Positions 34,343 through 43,277 of a stretch of 64,000 nt of DNA are shown here, piece by piece (position 1 is the stretch's first letter; each line of letters starts with the position of its first letter). Where the stretch lies: contig JAZKEF010000004.1 of assembly GCA_040387195.1 (NCBI GenBank), positions 62,001 through 126,000 of the forward strand, in the 5' to 3' direction. This stretch comes from UKL13-3 sp040387195. GTDB lineage: Bacteria; Bacteroidota; Bacteroidia; UKL13-3. The notes under the pieces are model-generated. The model did no database searches. It saw only the letters and a list, made by a program, of their open reading frames with translations, and had not been told where the DNA came from. The position numbers and the translations under genes were made by a program.

Positions 34343-35704
34343 ATGAATACGTTAGCAATGGTTTGTCAGAAATTGTATGATTTGCAAAAGTGCTTACTCC
34401 TTGTAATCCTTGCTATTATGGCAAATTTTAAGGGGAATGCCCAATGCAATGCCAACTTTTCTTACAGTATTGATTTAAATACGGGGGATGTGCAGTTTAC
34501 AAATCTCTCTACCCTGGCCGACACAACCCAGGCGGTAACCTATACTTGGTATAGCAATCCTGCAATCGTTCTTTCTAATGATACGAACCCTGTTATCCAT
34601 TTAAAGCCGGGTAACCAATCTGTTTGCCTGATCATAACCAATGCCGGTTGTACTGATACGTTTTGCACAACCATTACCATGCCTCCGGTTCATTGCCGAG
34701 CAATGTTTCAGGACAGCATTGATTTACTAATGGACACAGTTACATTTACCAATAATTCTTCAGGATTAAACCTGAATTATTACTGGAGTTTCGGAGATGG
34801 CGATTATACAACCGACCAGCACCCGAAACACCATTATGCAACAAATGGCTGGTATTATGTGTGCTTAAACATTATAAATACTGACTCAACTTGCGTAGAT
34901 GATACTTGTGAATTTCTGAGGATTAACCGAAGTAGTCCTTCACCTTGTGTTGGGGATTTTGTTTTTGAAACCGATACCACCGACTCCTATAAGGTAAATT
35001 TTTCAAATACAACGCTTGGAGATAGTGGCATTACCTATTTCTGGCTTTTTGGAGATACAGTCACTTCAACACTCAAAAATCCTACACACCGGTATGATAC
35101 AATTGGACACTATAAAGTTTGTTTGCTGGTAAGTGGCCCCAATTGTGCCGACAGTATTTGCAAAATGGTGGAAATCATCAATATCGTTCCTTTTTGTCAG
35201 GCAGATTTTGCGTATGCTTTGTTTCCCGACTCGGGCAATAATGCTACACGAATAGGGGTATTTACCAACAAATCAATCGGACCAAACCTTCGTTATGAAT
35301 GGACTATTGATGACAGCTTAACATCTGCCGATACCTCGCCCATTCAGTATTTTGGTACAAATGGAACGTATAAAGTCTGTTTAACAGTCTACTCCGGGGT
35401 ATTGTGTACCGATAGTATGTGTACCTTTATCAGCATCCAAACCGGATTAGCAGAAACAAGCATGATGAATTGGGTTTCAGTATACCCTATTCCTGCCAAA
35501 GATGTATTGCATATATCATTTAGCAGACCTGTTTCATCGTCTTTTACACTAACATTGACGGATGTTTTGGGAAACAAAAAAATGGTACCGCAACAACTGA
35601 AAAGCGAACACATGGAACTTGATGTAAGTGATTTACCGGAAGGGTTTTACTTTCTGGAACTAAAAAACGATGCAGAAGTTAAAACCATTAGGATACTGAA
35701 GTGA
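34343..35704 (+). CDS. Secreted PKD-repeat protein with T9SS type A sorting domain
   Basis: A 453-residue exported protein from the ATG at 34343; the open frame starts 26 codons earlier, overlapping the YebC terminator, so the inner start is used. A signal peptide ends near NFKGNAQ. Four PKD-like repeats of about 85 residues follow, each with a Cys pair (YYWSFGDGDYTTDQHPKHHY, TYFWLFGDTVTSTLKNPTHR). The last 75 residues are a Por-type sorting domain (VSVYPIPAKDVLHISFS, LTDVLGNKKM, LPEGFYFLELKN), directing it through the type IX system. The PKD repeats suggest adhesion or protein contact. A sigma factor gene follows after 60 bases. Confidence 0.88.
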   Translation: MNTLAMVCQKLYDLQKCLLLVILAIMANFKGNAQCNANFSYSIDLNTGDVQFTNLSTLADTTQAVTYTWYSNPAIVLSNDTNPVIHLKPGNQSVCLIITNAGCTDTFCTTITMPPVHCRAMFQDSIDLLMDTVTFTNNSSGLNLNYYWSFGDGDYTTDQHPKHHYATNGWYYVCLNIINTDSTCVDDTCEFLRINRSSPSPCVGDFVFETDTTDSYKVNFSNTTLGDSGITYFWLFGDTVTSTLKNPTHRYDTIGHYKVCLLVSGPNCADSICKMVEIINIVPFCQADFAYALFPDSGNNATRIGVFTNKSIGPNLRYEWTIDDSLTSADTSPIQYFGTNGTYKVCLTVYSGVLCTDSMCTFISIQTGLAETSMMNWVSVYPIPAKDVLHISFSRPVSSSFTLTLTDVLGNKKMVPQQLKSEHMELDVSDLPEGFYFLELKNDAEVKTIRILK

Positions 35705-35764
35705 TTTAAACAAAAAGTACAAGAACTTGGATAGTACCCGGATCTGTATTATTTTCAACTTAGA

Positions 35765-36334
35765 ATGCAGGATATAGACATCAATATAATAAAAGGTTGC
35801 ATGGAGCGGGATACGAGGGCAGAATATGCCTTGTATACTGCATGCTTCCAAACGTTGATGTCGATAGCCTACAGATACACCCGAAATGAAGATGATGCTG
35901 CTGATTTGGTAAGCAAGGGGTTCTTAAAAATAATAACCAACCTGAATAAGTACGATACCGCCCAGCCTTTTAACAAATGGATGGTAACGGTGATGATTAA
36001 CACCATCATTGACGAATTCAGGTCTAATAAAACATATAAAACATTGATGCAGCATACGGATATTTATCCGGTAGAGCCGCCATCTTCAATGAATGTAACC
36101 GATGCAGAAGCAAAACTGAATATCCAGGATATCCAGCGTTGCATTAACCGACTGCCGGATGCTAGCAAGATGGTACTTAACCTATATGTATTCGAAGGCC
36201 TGAGTCATAAAGAAATTGCCAAAGCGCTAACGATTTCGGAGGGAACTTCGAAATGGCACCTCTCCAACGCGAGAAACCTGCTGAAGCAAATTATGAAAAA
36301 AGCCATGACATCAATTAAAGTATACGCATTATGA
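35765..36334 (+). CDS. ECF-type RNA polymerase sigma factor
   Basis: A 189-residue sigma-70-family factor. Region 2 covers about 25-95 (CFQTLMSIAYRYTRNEDDAADLV and FNKWMVTVMINTIIDEFRSN, promoter -10 binding and melting), region 4 covers about 120-180 (INRLPDASKMVLNLYVFEGL, then SHKEIAKALTISEGTSKWHL, the -35 helix-turn-helix). It lacks the 1.1 and 3 regions of housekeeping factors. The stop overlaps the next start by four bases (ATGA), so the membrane protein that follows is translationally coupled and is the natural candidate for its anti-sigma partner. Confidence 0.95.
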   Translation: MQDIDINIIKGCMERDTRAEYALYTACFQTLMSIAYRYTRNEDDAADLVSKGFLKIITNLNKYDTAQPFNKWMVTVMINTIIDEFRSNKTYKTLMQHTDIYPVEPPSSMNVTDAEAKLNIQDIQRCINRLPDASKMVLNLYVFEGLSHKEIAKALTISEGTSKWHLSNARNLLKQIMKKAMTSIKVYAL

Positions 36335-37536
36335 ATCGTAACGATGAACAATTTGATGAATTCCTGAGATCCCAGTTCAAACACAAAACGTTTGATATGA
36401 AGGATCAATACTGGAAGAACACACAACAGATGATTGCCACCCACCGGGCAACTGCCGGGCAAGGCATGCTTTCTATTGTGTTTTCCGGAATCGTGCTGGT
36501 AGCATTATCTGTCGGTTTATTATGGAATTCTGCTCATACACCATCAGCTGCAAAACAAGAACAACCTGCCTTTTTAGCCTCTGCCCTTCCTCAGGAAATA
36601 AAAGCCCCGGTTGAAACAGGAAATGTTGTTTTGCAGAATGGTTCAAATCAACCTGGGTCTAATGCATCCAACAGCTCCGTTTCGGCAAAGGCTTCGAATG
36701 AAAACGAAAAGGCTGAAGGTCAAAGTGCTGATGCCAAACCTAAAAAACAATTTATTCAGCACCAACAACGCACACGCAAATCAGTTATAGCAGAACGTGA
36801 AGCTATAACCACTCCTCCGGCTGACGAACAAGTTACCACCAATACCGTTTCTGAGATTACTTATATTGACGGAAAAGTATTCCGTTCGATTAAAGGCACA
36901 CAAAATCGTCTTGCAACAGATGTTCCAAAGCCCGACCTCCTTGCTTATACAGCAAACCGTTCTAAAGGATTCCTGGCTATTGAGGGGGGATTAAACAGTT
37001 ATAATCATACTTCAGATTTTGCCCAATCATTCAACTTCCATGCAGGCTTACGTTACTACCGTTTCCTGAGTCCTACATTTGCGGTTAGCTCCGGATTAAC
37101 ATACAGTCGCTTGCAACAAAATCTGGATACCCGTGTATTCCGCAATGTTGATTATAGTTTTGGTCAGCAAACCAGCGAAACCAAAATCAGTACCCTCCGA
37201 CTTGATTACATTGAAATTCCCGTTTCGGCTTATTACAATCTAAAAGGAAACCATTTTGTACAAGCAGGAGCTACACTCGGGTATGCATTGCAATCACATG
37301 ACCTGGTTGAGTCAAACGGCAATAAAGGCCAATCTGATAACGGTTACATGGATGGAATCAACAAAATGGACGTTCAGTTGAACGTAGGATATGCCTGCCT
37401 GATTCAAAACAGGTATACTCTTTCGGCAACCTATCACATGGGCTTAACCGATGTTTCTAAAAATGCAGCCTTCCATTCCGATAAAACAGACCGCAACAGT
37501 GGACTGCGATTGACCATTGGTTACAAGTTGTTTTAG
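36331..37536 (+). CDS. Single-pass membrane protein with anti-sigma-like N-terminus and outer-membrane-barrel-like C-terminus
   Basis: A 401-residue protein in three parts. Residues 1-46 are charged and soluble (EQFDEFLRSQFKHKTFDMKD), placed like the sigma-binding end of an anti-sigma factor. A transmembrane helix spans about 47-66. A long, low-complexity Ser/Asn/Lys-rich linker (70-180) precedes a beta-rich region (about 213-401) of the PorT/outer-membrane-barrel type: LRYYRFLSPTFAVSSGLTYS, DYIEIPVSAYYNLKG, and a terminal aromatic TIGYKLF. Taken at face value, it starts in the cytoplasm, crosses the inner membrane and could reach the outer membrane, linking surface state to the sigma factor. 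This is inference. It overlaps the sigma gene by four bases and precedes the PKD lipoprotein gene by three. Confidence 0.8.
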   Translation: MNRNDEQFDEFLRSQFKHKTFDMKDQYWKNTQQMIATHRATAGQGMLSIVFSGIVLVALSVGLLWNSAHTPSAAKQEQPAFLASALPQEIKAPVETGNVVLQNGSNQPGSNASNSSVSAKASNENEKAEGQSADAKPKKQFIQHQQRTRKSVIAEREAITTPPADEQVTTNTVSEITYIDGKVFRSIKGTQNRLATDVPKPDLLAYTANRSKGFLAIEGGLNSYNHTSDFAQSFNFHAGLRYYRFLSPTFAVSSGLTYSRLQQNLDTRVFRNVDYSFGQQTSETKISTLRLDYIEIPVSAYYNLKGNHFVQAGATLGYALQSHDLVESNGNKGQSDNGYMDGINKMDVQLNVGYACLIQNRYTLSATYHMGLTDVSKNAAFHSDKTDRNSGLRLTIGYKLF

Positions 37537-37539
37537 CAC

Positions 37540-38637
37540 ATGCATAAATATGCCCTGATTGCAATATTCACTCTGGCATGTATCGGTAGTTGTAAAGAAA
37601 AAGACACTCCGGTAGAGGACGCAGGTATTCCCGTATTTAGCATTTCAGGCACGGCAAATAATGCTCCTGTAAGCATCAGTGCGGGTGTAAACAACTTTTA
37701 TATGTCGACTGCTTTCGACAAAACCACGAACAACCTGTACATTTTTAAGGGCGAACTAAAGCGTAATAATTGTATTGGTTGTGGGCCGGCTCTTTCCATT
37801 TCTTTCCGCAACTACACCACGTCTGCTGCATTCACCATCGATTCATCTATCACCACCGGTGACTATCCCTATTTTGACCAGCGTAATCCAATCGAAACCT
37901 ATTATAGATTGCATTGCTACTCGTCGGCTTCAGGCATCGGTGCTCCAGCCATTTCGTGGGATTTCGGCAACAACCGTTTTTCAACCGATCCTAATCCTGT
38001 ATTAACTTTTCCGGTAGCCGGAGTTTATCCGATAACCTGTACCGCTGTTTTCCCGGCAAGTTGTTTTTCGGAACTAAAGCAACCAGTGCACCTCACCCCT
38101 TCGCGCGTAGGTAAAACCACAGACTTTACTGTTAATTACCCCGATACACATACCTTATTATTTAACAGCATACCTGTTGATCCGAATGCTCTTGTGTCAT
38201 GGGATTTTGGAGATGGAAAAACAGCTCAGGGCGCCATCGTAAAACATAGCTATTCTACCGGAGCCATGTACAAAGTGTGCATGCAATATATCAAAGGAAC
38301 CGATACCATGTCGCTTTGTAAAAATGTAAACACTCTTGACATTACCAAGTGCAAAGCCAATTTCAGCTTCCTATCGGCATTCATAATTGATTCGCTACAC
38401 CTTTCTCACGTGGTGGTAGAATGGAAAGATGCAAACGGAATTTTGTATTCCAGTGGCAACACCACACAAACCACTGCAAGTAATTTTAAGGTTATGGAAG
38501 TTGGCGAGTACGAACGAAATGAACTGGGACAAAAAACCAGGAAAATAAAAGTGCTGTTTACCTGCTCTGTTTCTGATGGAACAAACACCTTGGAATTAAA
38601 AAATGTCTCAGGTACATTCGCTGTTGCATACCCTTAA
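37540..38637 (+). CDS. PKD-domain lipoprotein
   Basis: A 365-residue lipoprotein: signal peptide with lipobox CIGSC (Cys18) followed by KEKD. Residues about 25-120 form a beta-rich domain with a CIGCG motif. Two PKD repeats follow (about 140-185, ISWDFGNNRFSTDPNPVLTF; about 205-260, VSWDFGDGKTAQGAIVKHSY), then a C-terminal beta domain. It lies three bases after the barrel-like gene and is surely part of the sigma-factor operon. PKD repeats bind proteins or glycans, so it may be an outer-surface ligand-sensing or scaffold partner of the system. No sorting domain is present. Confidence 0.8.
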   Translation: MHKYALIAIFTLACIGSCKEKDTPVEDAGIPVFSISGTANNAPVSISAGVNNFYMSTAFDKTTNNLYIFKGELKRNNCIGCGPALSISFRNYTTSAAFTIDSSITTGDYPYFDQRNPIETYYRLHCYSSASGIGAPAISWDFGNNRFSTDPNPVLTFPVAGVYPITCTAVFPASCFSELKQPVHLTPSRVGKTTDFTVNYPDTHTLLFNSIPVDPNALVSWDFGDGKTAQGAIVKHSYSTGAMYKVCMQYIKGTDTMSLCKNVNTLDITKCKANFSFLSAFIIDSLHLSHVVVEWKDANGILYSSGNTTQTTASNFKVMEVGEYERNELGQKTRKIKVLFTCSVSDGTNTLELKNVSGTFAVAYP

Positions 38638-38737
38638 ACGGCACAATCCGTACCTTATTAAAACACTCTTCCCCTCATCATTGTTATTAGGTAATATTTC
38701 ACATATTAATACTAATATCGCATCTTAATTGTCATCA

Positions 38738-40504
38738 ATGAACATACTACTCTCCTACCTCAAACGATATAAAAATCTTGTTTTCCTTGCCATGATACTT
38801 GCCAGTATCAATCAGGTATTTTCGCTTCTCGATCCATTTATTTATGGAAAAATCATTGACCGTTTTGCACAACATGCAAGTGATTATGATAAAGCTACCT
38901 TTATAAAAGGAGTATCCCTACTTATTGGTGCATCCATTGGTGTTGCCATGGTAAGCCGTATTGCCAAAGCCTTTCAGGATTATTTCATGAACCTGATTAT
39001 TCAGAAACTGGGTGCTGACATTTATACTGACGGGTTAAAACATACCCTCCAAATTCCATTTAATGAATTTGAAGACCAACGCAGTGGTGAAACACTGAAT
39101 ATCCTGCAAAAAGTTAGAACTGATACCGAAAAATTCATCTCCAACTTTATTAATATCCTGTTTACTTCATTAGTGGGATTGGTATTTGTAATTATGTACA
39201 CCGTAAATGTATACGGAGGTCTGATTGCGGTCTATGTGATTGCCGCATTCACATTGGGAATCATTACGAACTACTTATCGAAACGGGTTAAAAAAGTACA
39301 AACCAATATTGTAAGAGAAACGCGCCAGCTTGCAGGCAGCACCACCGAAAGTCTGCGCAATATCGAACTGGTGAAAAGTTTGGGATTAACCCATCAGGAA
39401 ACACACCGGTTAAACATTGCCACAAAAAAAATACTTCAGCTTGAGCTGAAAAAAGTAAAGGATATCCGCAGTATTTCATTTGTTCAGGGAACACTGGTAA
39501 ACTTCCTACGCCAAAGTATTCTCTTCATTTTACTATATTTAATTTTTGAAGGTCGTCTTACTGTTGGTGAAATCATCACCTTACAATTTTATTCCTTCTT
39601 TATTTTTGGTCCGCTGCAAGAAGTTGGAAACGTAATCATCAGTTACCGGGAAGCCGAAGCATCACTGGCCAATTTTGAGCAGATAATCAACACCCCCATT
39701 GAAGTGAAACCGGTAAATCCTAAACGGATCAATGCCATAGAAAAACTTTCCTTTAAGGATGTTACCTTCCGGCACAAGTCGGCCAATTATGATGCCCTAA
39801 GCAGTATTAACTTCAGCGTATCAAAGGGTGAAACAATTGCTTTTGTGGGGCCCAGTGGTTCAGGTAAAAGTACATTGGTTAAACTGCTGGTTGGATTATA
39901 CATTCCGCAAAAAGGCCATATAGACTACAATGAAATCAATTCGCATGATATTGATAAGGATGAGCTGCAACACCAGCTTGGATTTGTAACCCAGGATACC
40001 CAATTATTTTCGGGTACTATCAAAGAGAATTTACTGTTTGTAAAACCCGCTGCAACTGATGCTGAAATTAACCTGGCATTGCAAAAAGCGGCCTGTACAA
40101 ACCTGCTCGCCCGGAGCGAAAATGGGATAGATACGGTAATAGGCGAAGGAGGCATGAAACTCAGTGGTGGTGAAAAACAACGTTTATCCATTGCACGTGC
40201 CTTGCTGCGCAACCCTCGGTTAATGGTATTTGATGAGGCAACCTCTGCACTTGATTCTCTTACCGAAGAAGAAATCTCCAATACCATCAAAGAAATAACC
40301 AGCAAAAAAGAACATATTACGGTTTTGATCGCGCATCGTTTAAGTACCATTATGCATGCCGACCGCATATTTGTGCTGGAAAAAGGCGTGATTATAGAAA
40401 CCGGAGAACATCAGCAATTAATAGAGGAGAAAGGGTTGTATTATGCCATGTGGAGACAGCAGATTGGTGAGCGTAAAAAAGATTTAGTAGCAACTAACAA
40501 CTAG
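38738..40504 (+). CDS. ABC exporter half-transporter (permease-ATPase fusion)
   Basis: A 588-residue half-transporter from the ATG at 38738; the frame can be extended three codons to a TTG. The exporter membrane domain (about 15-305) has six helices, and the nucleotide-binding domain (about 335-575) has Walker A GPSGSGKST, the Q loop GFVTQDTQLFSGT, the signature LSGGEKQRLSIARALL, Walker B RLMVFDEATSALD and the H-loop His in LIAHRLST. Homodimers of this MsbA-like class export lipids, peptides or drugs; the substrate here is unknown. It stands alone with its own 91-base upstream gap. Confidence 0.95.
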   Translation: MNILLSYLKRYKNLVFLAMILASINQVFSLLDPFIYGKIIDRFAQHASDYDKATFIKGVSLLIGASIGVAMVSRIAKAFQDYFMNLIIQKLGADIYTDGLKHTLQIPFNEFEDQRSGETLNILQKVRTDTEKFISNFINILFTSLVGLVFVIMYTVNVYGGLIAVYVIAAFTLGIITNYLSKRVKKVQTNIVRETRQLAGSTTESLRNIELVKSLGLTHQETHRLNIATKKILQLELKKVKDIRSISFVQGTLVNFLRQSILFILLYLIFEGRLTVGEIITLQFYSFFIFGPLQEVGNVIISYREAEASLANFEQIINTPIEVKPVNPKRINAIEKLSFKDVTFRHKSANYDALSSINFSVSKGETIAFVGPSGSGKSTLVKLLVGLYIPQKGHIDYNEINSHDIDKDELQHQLGFVTQDTQLFSGTIKENLLFVKPAATDAEINLALQKAACTNLLARSENGIDTVIGEGGMKLSGGEKQRLSIARALLRNPRLMVFDEATSALDSLTEEEISNTIKEITSKKEHITVLIAHRLSTIMHADRIFVLEKGVIIETGEHQQLIEEKGLYYAMWRQQIGERKKDLVATNN

Positions 40505-40528
40505 AAAAAACCGAAATTCAAAGCACGA

Positions 40529-40552
40529 TCCCGATAGCTATCGGGACGAAAT
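40529..40552. repeat. REP-like palindrome TCCCGATAGCTATCGGGA
   Basis: A perfect 18-bp palindrome (40529-40546) followed by CGAAAT. It is the inverted counterpart of the unit at 33459-33482, and its core also appears at 25769-25786. Confidence 0.65.
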
Positions 40553-40621
40553 GAAGACGTGGAGACGATTGATACTCTTCTCTTCCTAATAACTATTAAC
40601 ACAGTAACCATTAACGAGGAT

Positions 40622-40927
40622 ATGTTTGGAAAACTAGCAGAAGCACAGCAAAAAGCAGAAGAAATCAAAAACCGTTTAGCGCTCATCTCAGTTGAAGGTG
40701 AAACAGAAGGAGGATTGGTTAAAGTCTCGGCAACCGGTAATAAAAACATCACCCAAATTCATATTGACAATAGTTTGATGAAGCCGGAGCGTAAAGAAGA
40801 ATTGGAAGACCTGTTGATGGTAGCAATCGAACGCGCCATGCAACAAGCCGAGAATGTTTCGGCAGCTGAAATGAAAAACCTGATGGGCAGTATGATGCCC
40901 GGATTGGGTGGCCTATTTGGAAAATAA
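40622..40927 (+). CDS. YbaB/EbfC-family nucleoid-associated protein
   Basis: A 101-residue DNA-binding protein that forms tweezer-like dimers. The ATG at 40622 gives the family start MFGKLAEAQQKAEEIKNRL and the normal length; a longer frame from a GTG at 40559 adds 21 residues that do not fit and begins inside the palindrome region. The middle strand VKVSATGNKNITQIHIDNS and the C-terminal helix AMQQAENVSAAEMKNLMGSM, with the Gly-rich tail GLGGLFG, are typical. In many genomes it lies next to recR or dnaX; here it lies alone, convergent with waaA by six bases. Confidence 0.92.
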   Translation: MFGKLAEAQQKAEEIKNRLALISVEGETEGGLVKVSATGNKNITQIHIDNSLMKPERKEELEDLLMVAIERAMQQAENVSAAEMKNLMGSMMPGLGGLFGK

Positions 40928-40933
40928 CAGCCC

Positions 40934-42202
40934 TTAAACCAATTTATTCGATTCGAGATAATCGAAAATATGTTGGGTGGCTCCTGTTTGTGAAGAGATA
41001 AACCGTGCCGCTTTCGCTCCTATGTCTTTCAGTGTTTGAGGATGTGCATTCCATTGCTTCAGGTATGCATCAAGTGATTGTGCATCCTTAATAACAAAGC
41101 CGGCCCCGGCATCAATCATATCAAGTGATTCAGGAAACTTGCTGAGATTGTTTGGCCCAAATAAAATGGGCATTCCGAACACTGCCGCTTCCAGGGTATT
41201 ATGTAAACCAGATTTTCCATAACCTCCGCCAATAAAAGCAATATCACCATATTGATAAATCGAAGACAACATTCCGATATTATCAATCACCAGTACCTTT
41301 TTAAGATTTAACGCTTCATTTTTATTTAATGCAGAATAGGTGGTAACTCCAAACTTTTCAAAACGTTCGCATATTTCAGTTATCCTACCGGGTTGAATAT
41401 GATGTGGAGCAATTATAATCTTCCAATCGGTTAATTGTTGCATACACGCTTCCACAACTGTTTCCTCCTGTACATAACTACTCCCAATAACCAATACCCG
41501 CTCGTCTTTCACAAAATCTTTTACCAAGCTCAACTCTTTAACCTGTCGGCTATTTTCAAACACCCTGTCGAAACGGGTATCTTTACTGATGCTCACATTG
41601 CTGAATCCATTTGCTTTTAGTAACTCATCCGACCTTTCATTTTGTGAAAAGATGTGATTGAACAGGTGAAGCATTTCCCTGAAAAAAGTACCATACCATT
41701 TTACATAAATATGGTCGGGACGAATATTCGCTGAGATGAGCAATACCGGAATATCAAACTCCTTGAGTGTTTTAAGGTAATGATACCAGATTTCATATTT
41801 CACAAAAAAGGCCAGCTTGATCTTCACAAACGAAACGAATTTTTCAGCATGTTTCCGGGTATCCAGCGGCAAGTAAAAAACATAGTCCGCTCCTTCAAAA
41901 TTTTTACGGATCTCATACCCGGATGGTGAGAAAAAAGTAATTACAATGGCGTATTGCGGATATGCTCTTTTAAGGCGTTCAATTACCGGACGGGCCTGTT
42001 CAAATTCGCCCAATGAAGCACAATGAAACCATATTTTGTTACGTGTATCCTGGGCTGTTTGCCGTGCAATCTCTTTTAACAATCCGTTGCGGCCTTTGAT
42101 GAATTTATGGGCCTTATCACTCCATAAAGCGGCTATCCTTACCAAAAATGTGTAGGCAAATAAACCAATATGGTAACCAATATAACCCGTCAACCTCATC
42201 AT
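40934..42202 (-). CDS. waaA: 3-deoxy-D-manno-octulosonic acid (Kdo) transferase
   Basis: A 422-residue glycosyltransferase that adds Kdo from CMP-Kdo to lipid A precursor at the inner membrane face. A short N-terminal membrane helix (about 1-25) is followed by the N-terminal Rossmann-like domain with WFHCASLGEFEQARPVIE (the acidic catalytic residue in GEFE), VITFFSPSGYEIRK and YLPLDTRKHAEKF. The C-terminal domain has VLVIGSSYVQEE and the GGGYGKSGLHNTLEAAVFG nucleotide-binding loop. The length is typical for WaaA. It overlaps the upstream hypothetical gene by four bases. Confidence 0.95.
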   Translation of the reverse strand: MMRLTGYIGYHIGLFAYTFLVRIAALWSDKAHKFIKGRNGLLKEIARQTAQDTRNKIWFHCASLGEFEQARPVIERLKRAYPQYAIVITFFSPSGYEIRKNFEGADYVFYLPLDTRKHAEKFVSFVKIKLAFFVKYEIWYHYLKTLKEFDIPVLLISANIRPDHIYVKWYGTFFREMLHLFNHIFSQNERSDELLKANGFSNVSISKDTRFDRVFENSRQVKELSLVKDFVKDERVLVIGSSYVQEETVVEACMQQLTDWKIIIAPHHIQPGRITEICERFEKFGVTTYSALNKNEALNLKKVLVIDNIGMLSSIYQYGDIAFIGGGYGKSGLHNTLEAAVFGMPILFGPNNLSKFPESLDMIDAGAGFVIKDAQSLDAYLKQWNAHPQTLKDIGAKAARFISSQTGATQHIFDYLESNKLV

Positions 42203-42960
42203 TTAAACTCGTATTCATTATCCGAATTTTTTGATTTCAGGTAAATCGGGATCAGCCAACCTACCCTGAATCCGTAACTCATGTCCAATCGTTGTTCCGT
42301 ATCGGCCTTTTGGGTATCATAATTAAACTTCCGCACACTTTGGGTAAATGCCTGCATAAAATCAACCCCTATAAAAAAGTTATAATACCTGTTATGGCTT
42401 TGGTAAGAATAACCCACAAATTGGGTAAGTGCCGGACCCATACTCAATCGGTCATATCCTTTCCTGTATTCTTCGGAAAGCATCGGGATATCATTTCGGG
42501 TGGTTGAAAAATTGATTTTATGATAATATACTCCTCCACCTACAAGCACCACAACTCCTGAATTCAGATTACTGGTACTTAAAGGAAAGAGTTTCCCAGC
42601 CTTGCCATAAATGCTGAATCCGCGTTGTCCGACACTATAATCTGCCGGACCTCCTCCATTGTTCATAACCACACCGTGACTGTTGGTTAAATTCAACAAC
42701 AACCCTTCTTCTTTTACATTCAAGCCATACTGGTATGATGCATCCAGGGAAAAGAGCCATTGGGTGTTTGTTTTAAACAATCCCCCGAAACCGATATTGT
42801 GAAACGGTCCAAACCTGCTCCTTAAGTCTCCTTCAGGAATCATATAGGTGTAGTGAAATTGAAAATTAATCATTTTATCGCCTTTGGGGCGAATCTTTTT
42901 CTCCTGAGCCGAAACACAGAGTGTCGAAAGAATAGTTATCAGAATGATGTAAACACGCAT
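42199..42960 (-). CDS. Exported protein of unknown function, probably outer membrane
   Basis: A 253-residue protein with a signal peptide (about 1-18, ending LCVSAQ) and alternating beta strands with many aromatic residues (MINFQFHYTYMIPEGDLRSR, FSIYGKAGKLFPL, RYYNFFIGVDFMQAFTQS), ending near DMSYGFRVGWLIPIYLK. This looks like a small outer membrane barrel, but I do not recognise the family. It overlaps waaA by four bases and so is co-transcribed with it; small conserved membrane proteins are often found coupled to Kdo transferase in Bacteroidota, but a role in lipopolysaccharide handling is only a guess. Confidence 0.75.
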   Translation of the reverse strand: MRVYIILITILSTLCVSAQEKKIRPKGDKMINFQFHYTYMIPEGDLRSRFGPFHNIGFGGLFKTNTQWLFSLDASYQYGLNVKEEGLLLNLTNSHGVVMNNGGGPADYSVGQRGFSIYGKAGKLFPLSTSNLNSGVVVLVGGGVYYHKINFSTTRNDIPMLSEEYRKGYDRLSMGPALTQFVGYSYQSHNRYYNFFIGVDFMQAFTQSVRKFNYDTQKADTEQRLDMSYGFRVGWLIPIYLKSKNSDNEYEFK

Positions 42961-43277
42961 AGATATTGGTCAAAAATACACACAATTCTGTATTTACAAG
43001 ATGTGTAAGTTGTTTTTACAAACGGTTTTAGGGCAAACTTATTTTATACCTCTTCTTCAAATGGAATGTTTGAAGTCGCTTAAATTATAAAAACCACACC
43101 AACCCTTTGATTACAAAGACCTTTGGCTAGTTTCATTTCAGATTGCAGGAAATTTGTGCAAATGTGTAATTTCGTTGCCCATAAAAATTCAATCACCATA
43201 ACTATTGTAGAGAGGCATGAAGGCATACGACACTGGTCTGGTGAATATCGAACAACTAAAACCCTTAGATTAAATAA
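42961..43277. other. Divergent intergenic region upstream of ugd
   Basis: About 317 bases between the divergent waaA operon and ugd. It holds an inverted TTTGCACA-type repeat (43152-43166) and, for ugd, a TAATTTCG box at 43167-43174 with a TTG 21 bases before it (43143-43145), a fair match to the Bacteroidota promoter shape. No gene was recognised. Confidence 0.4.
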
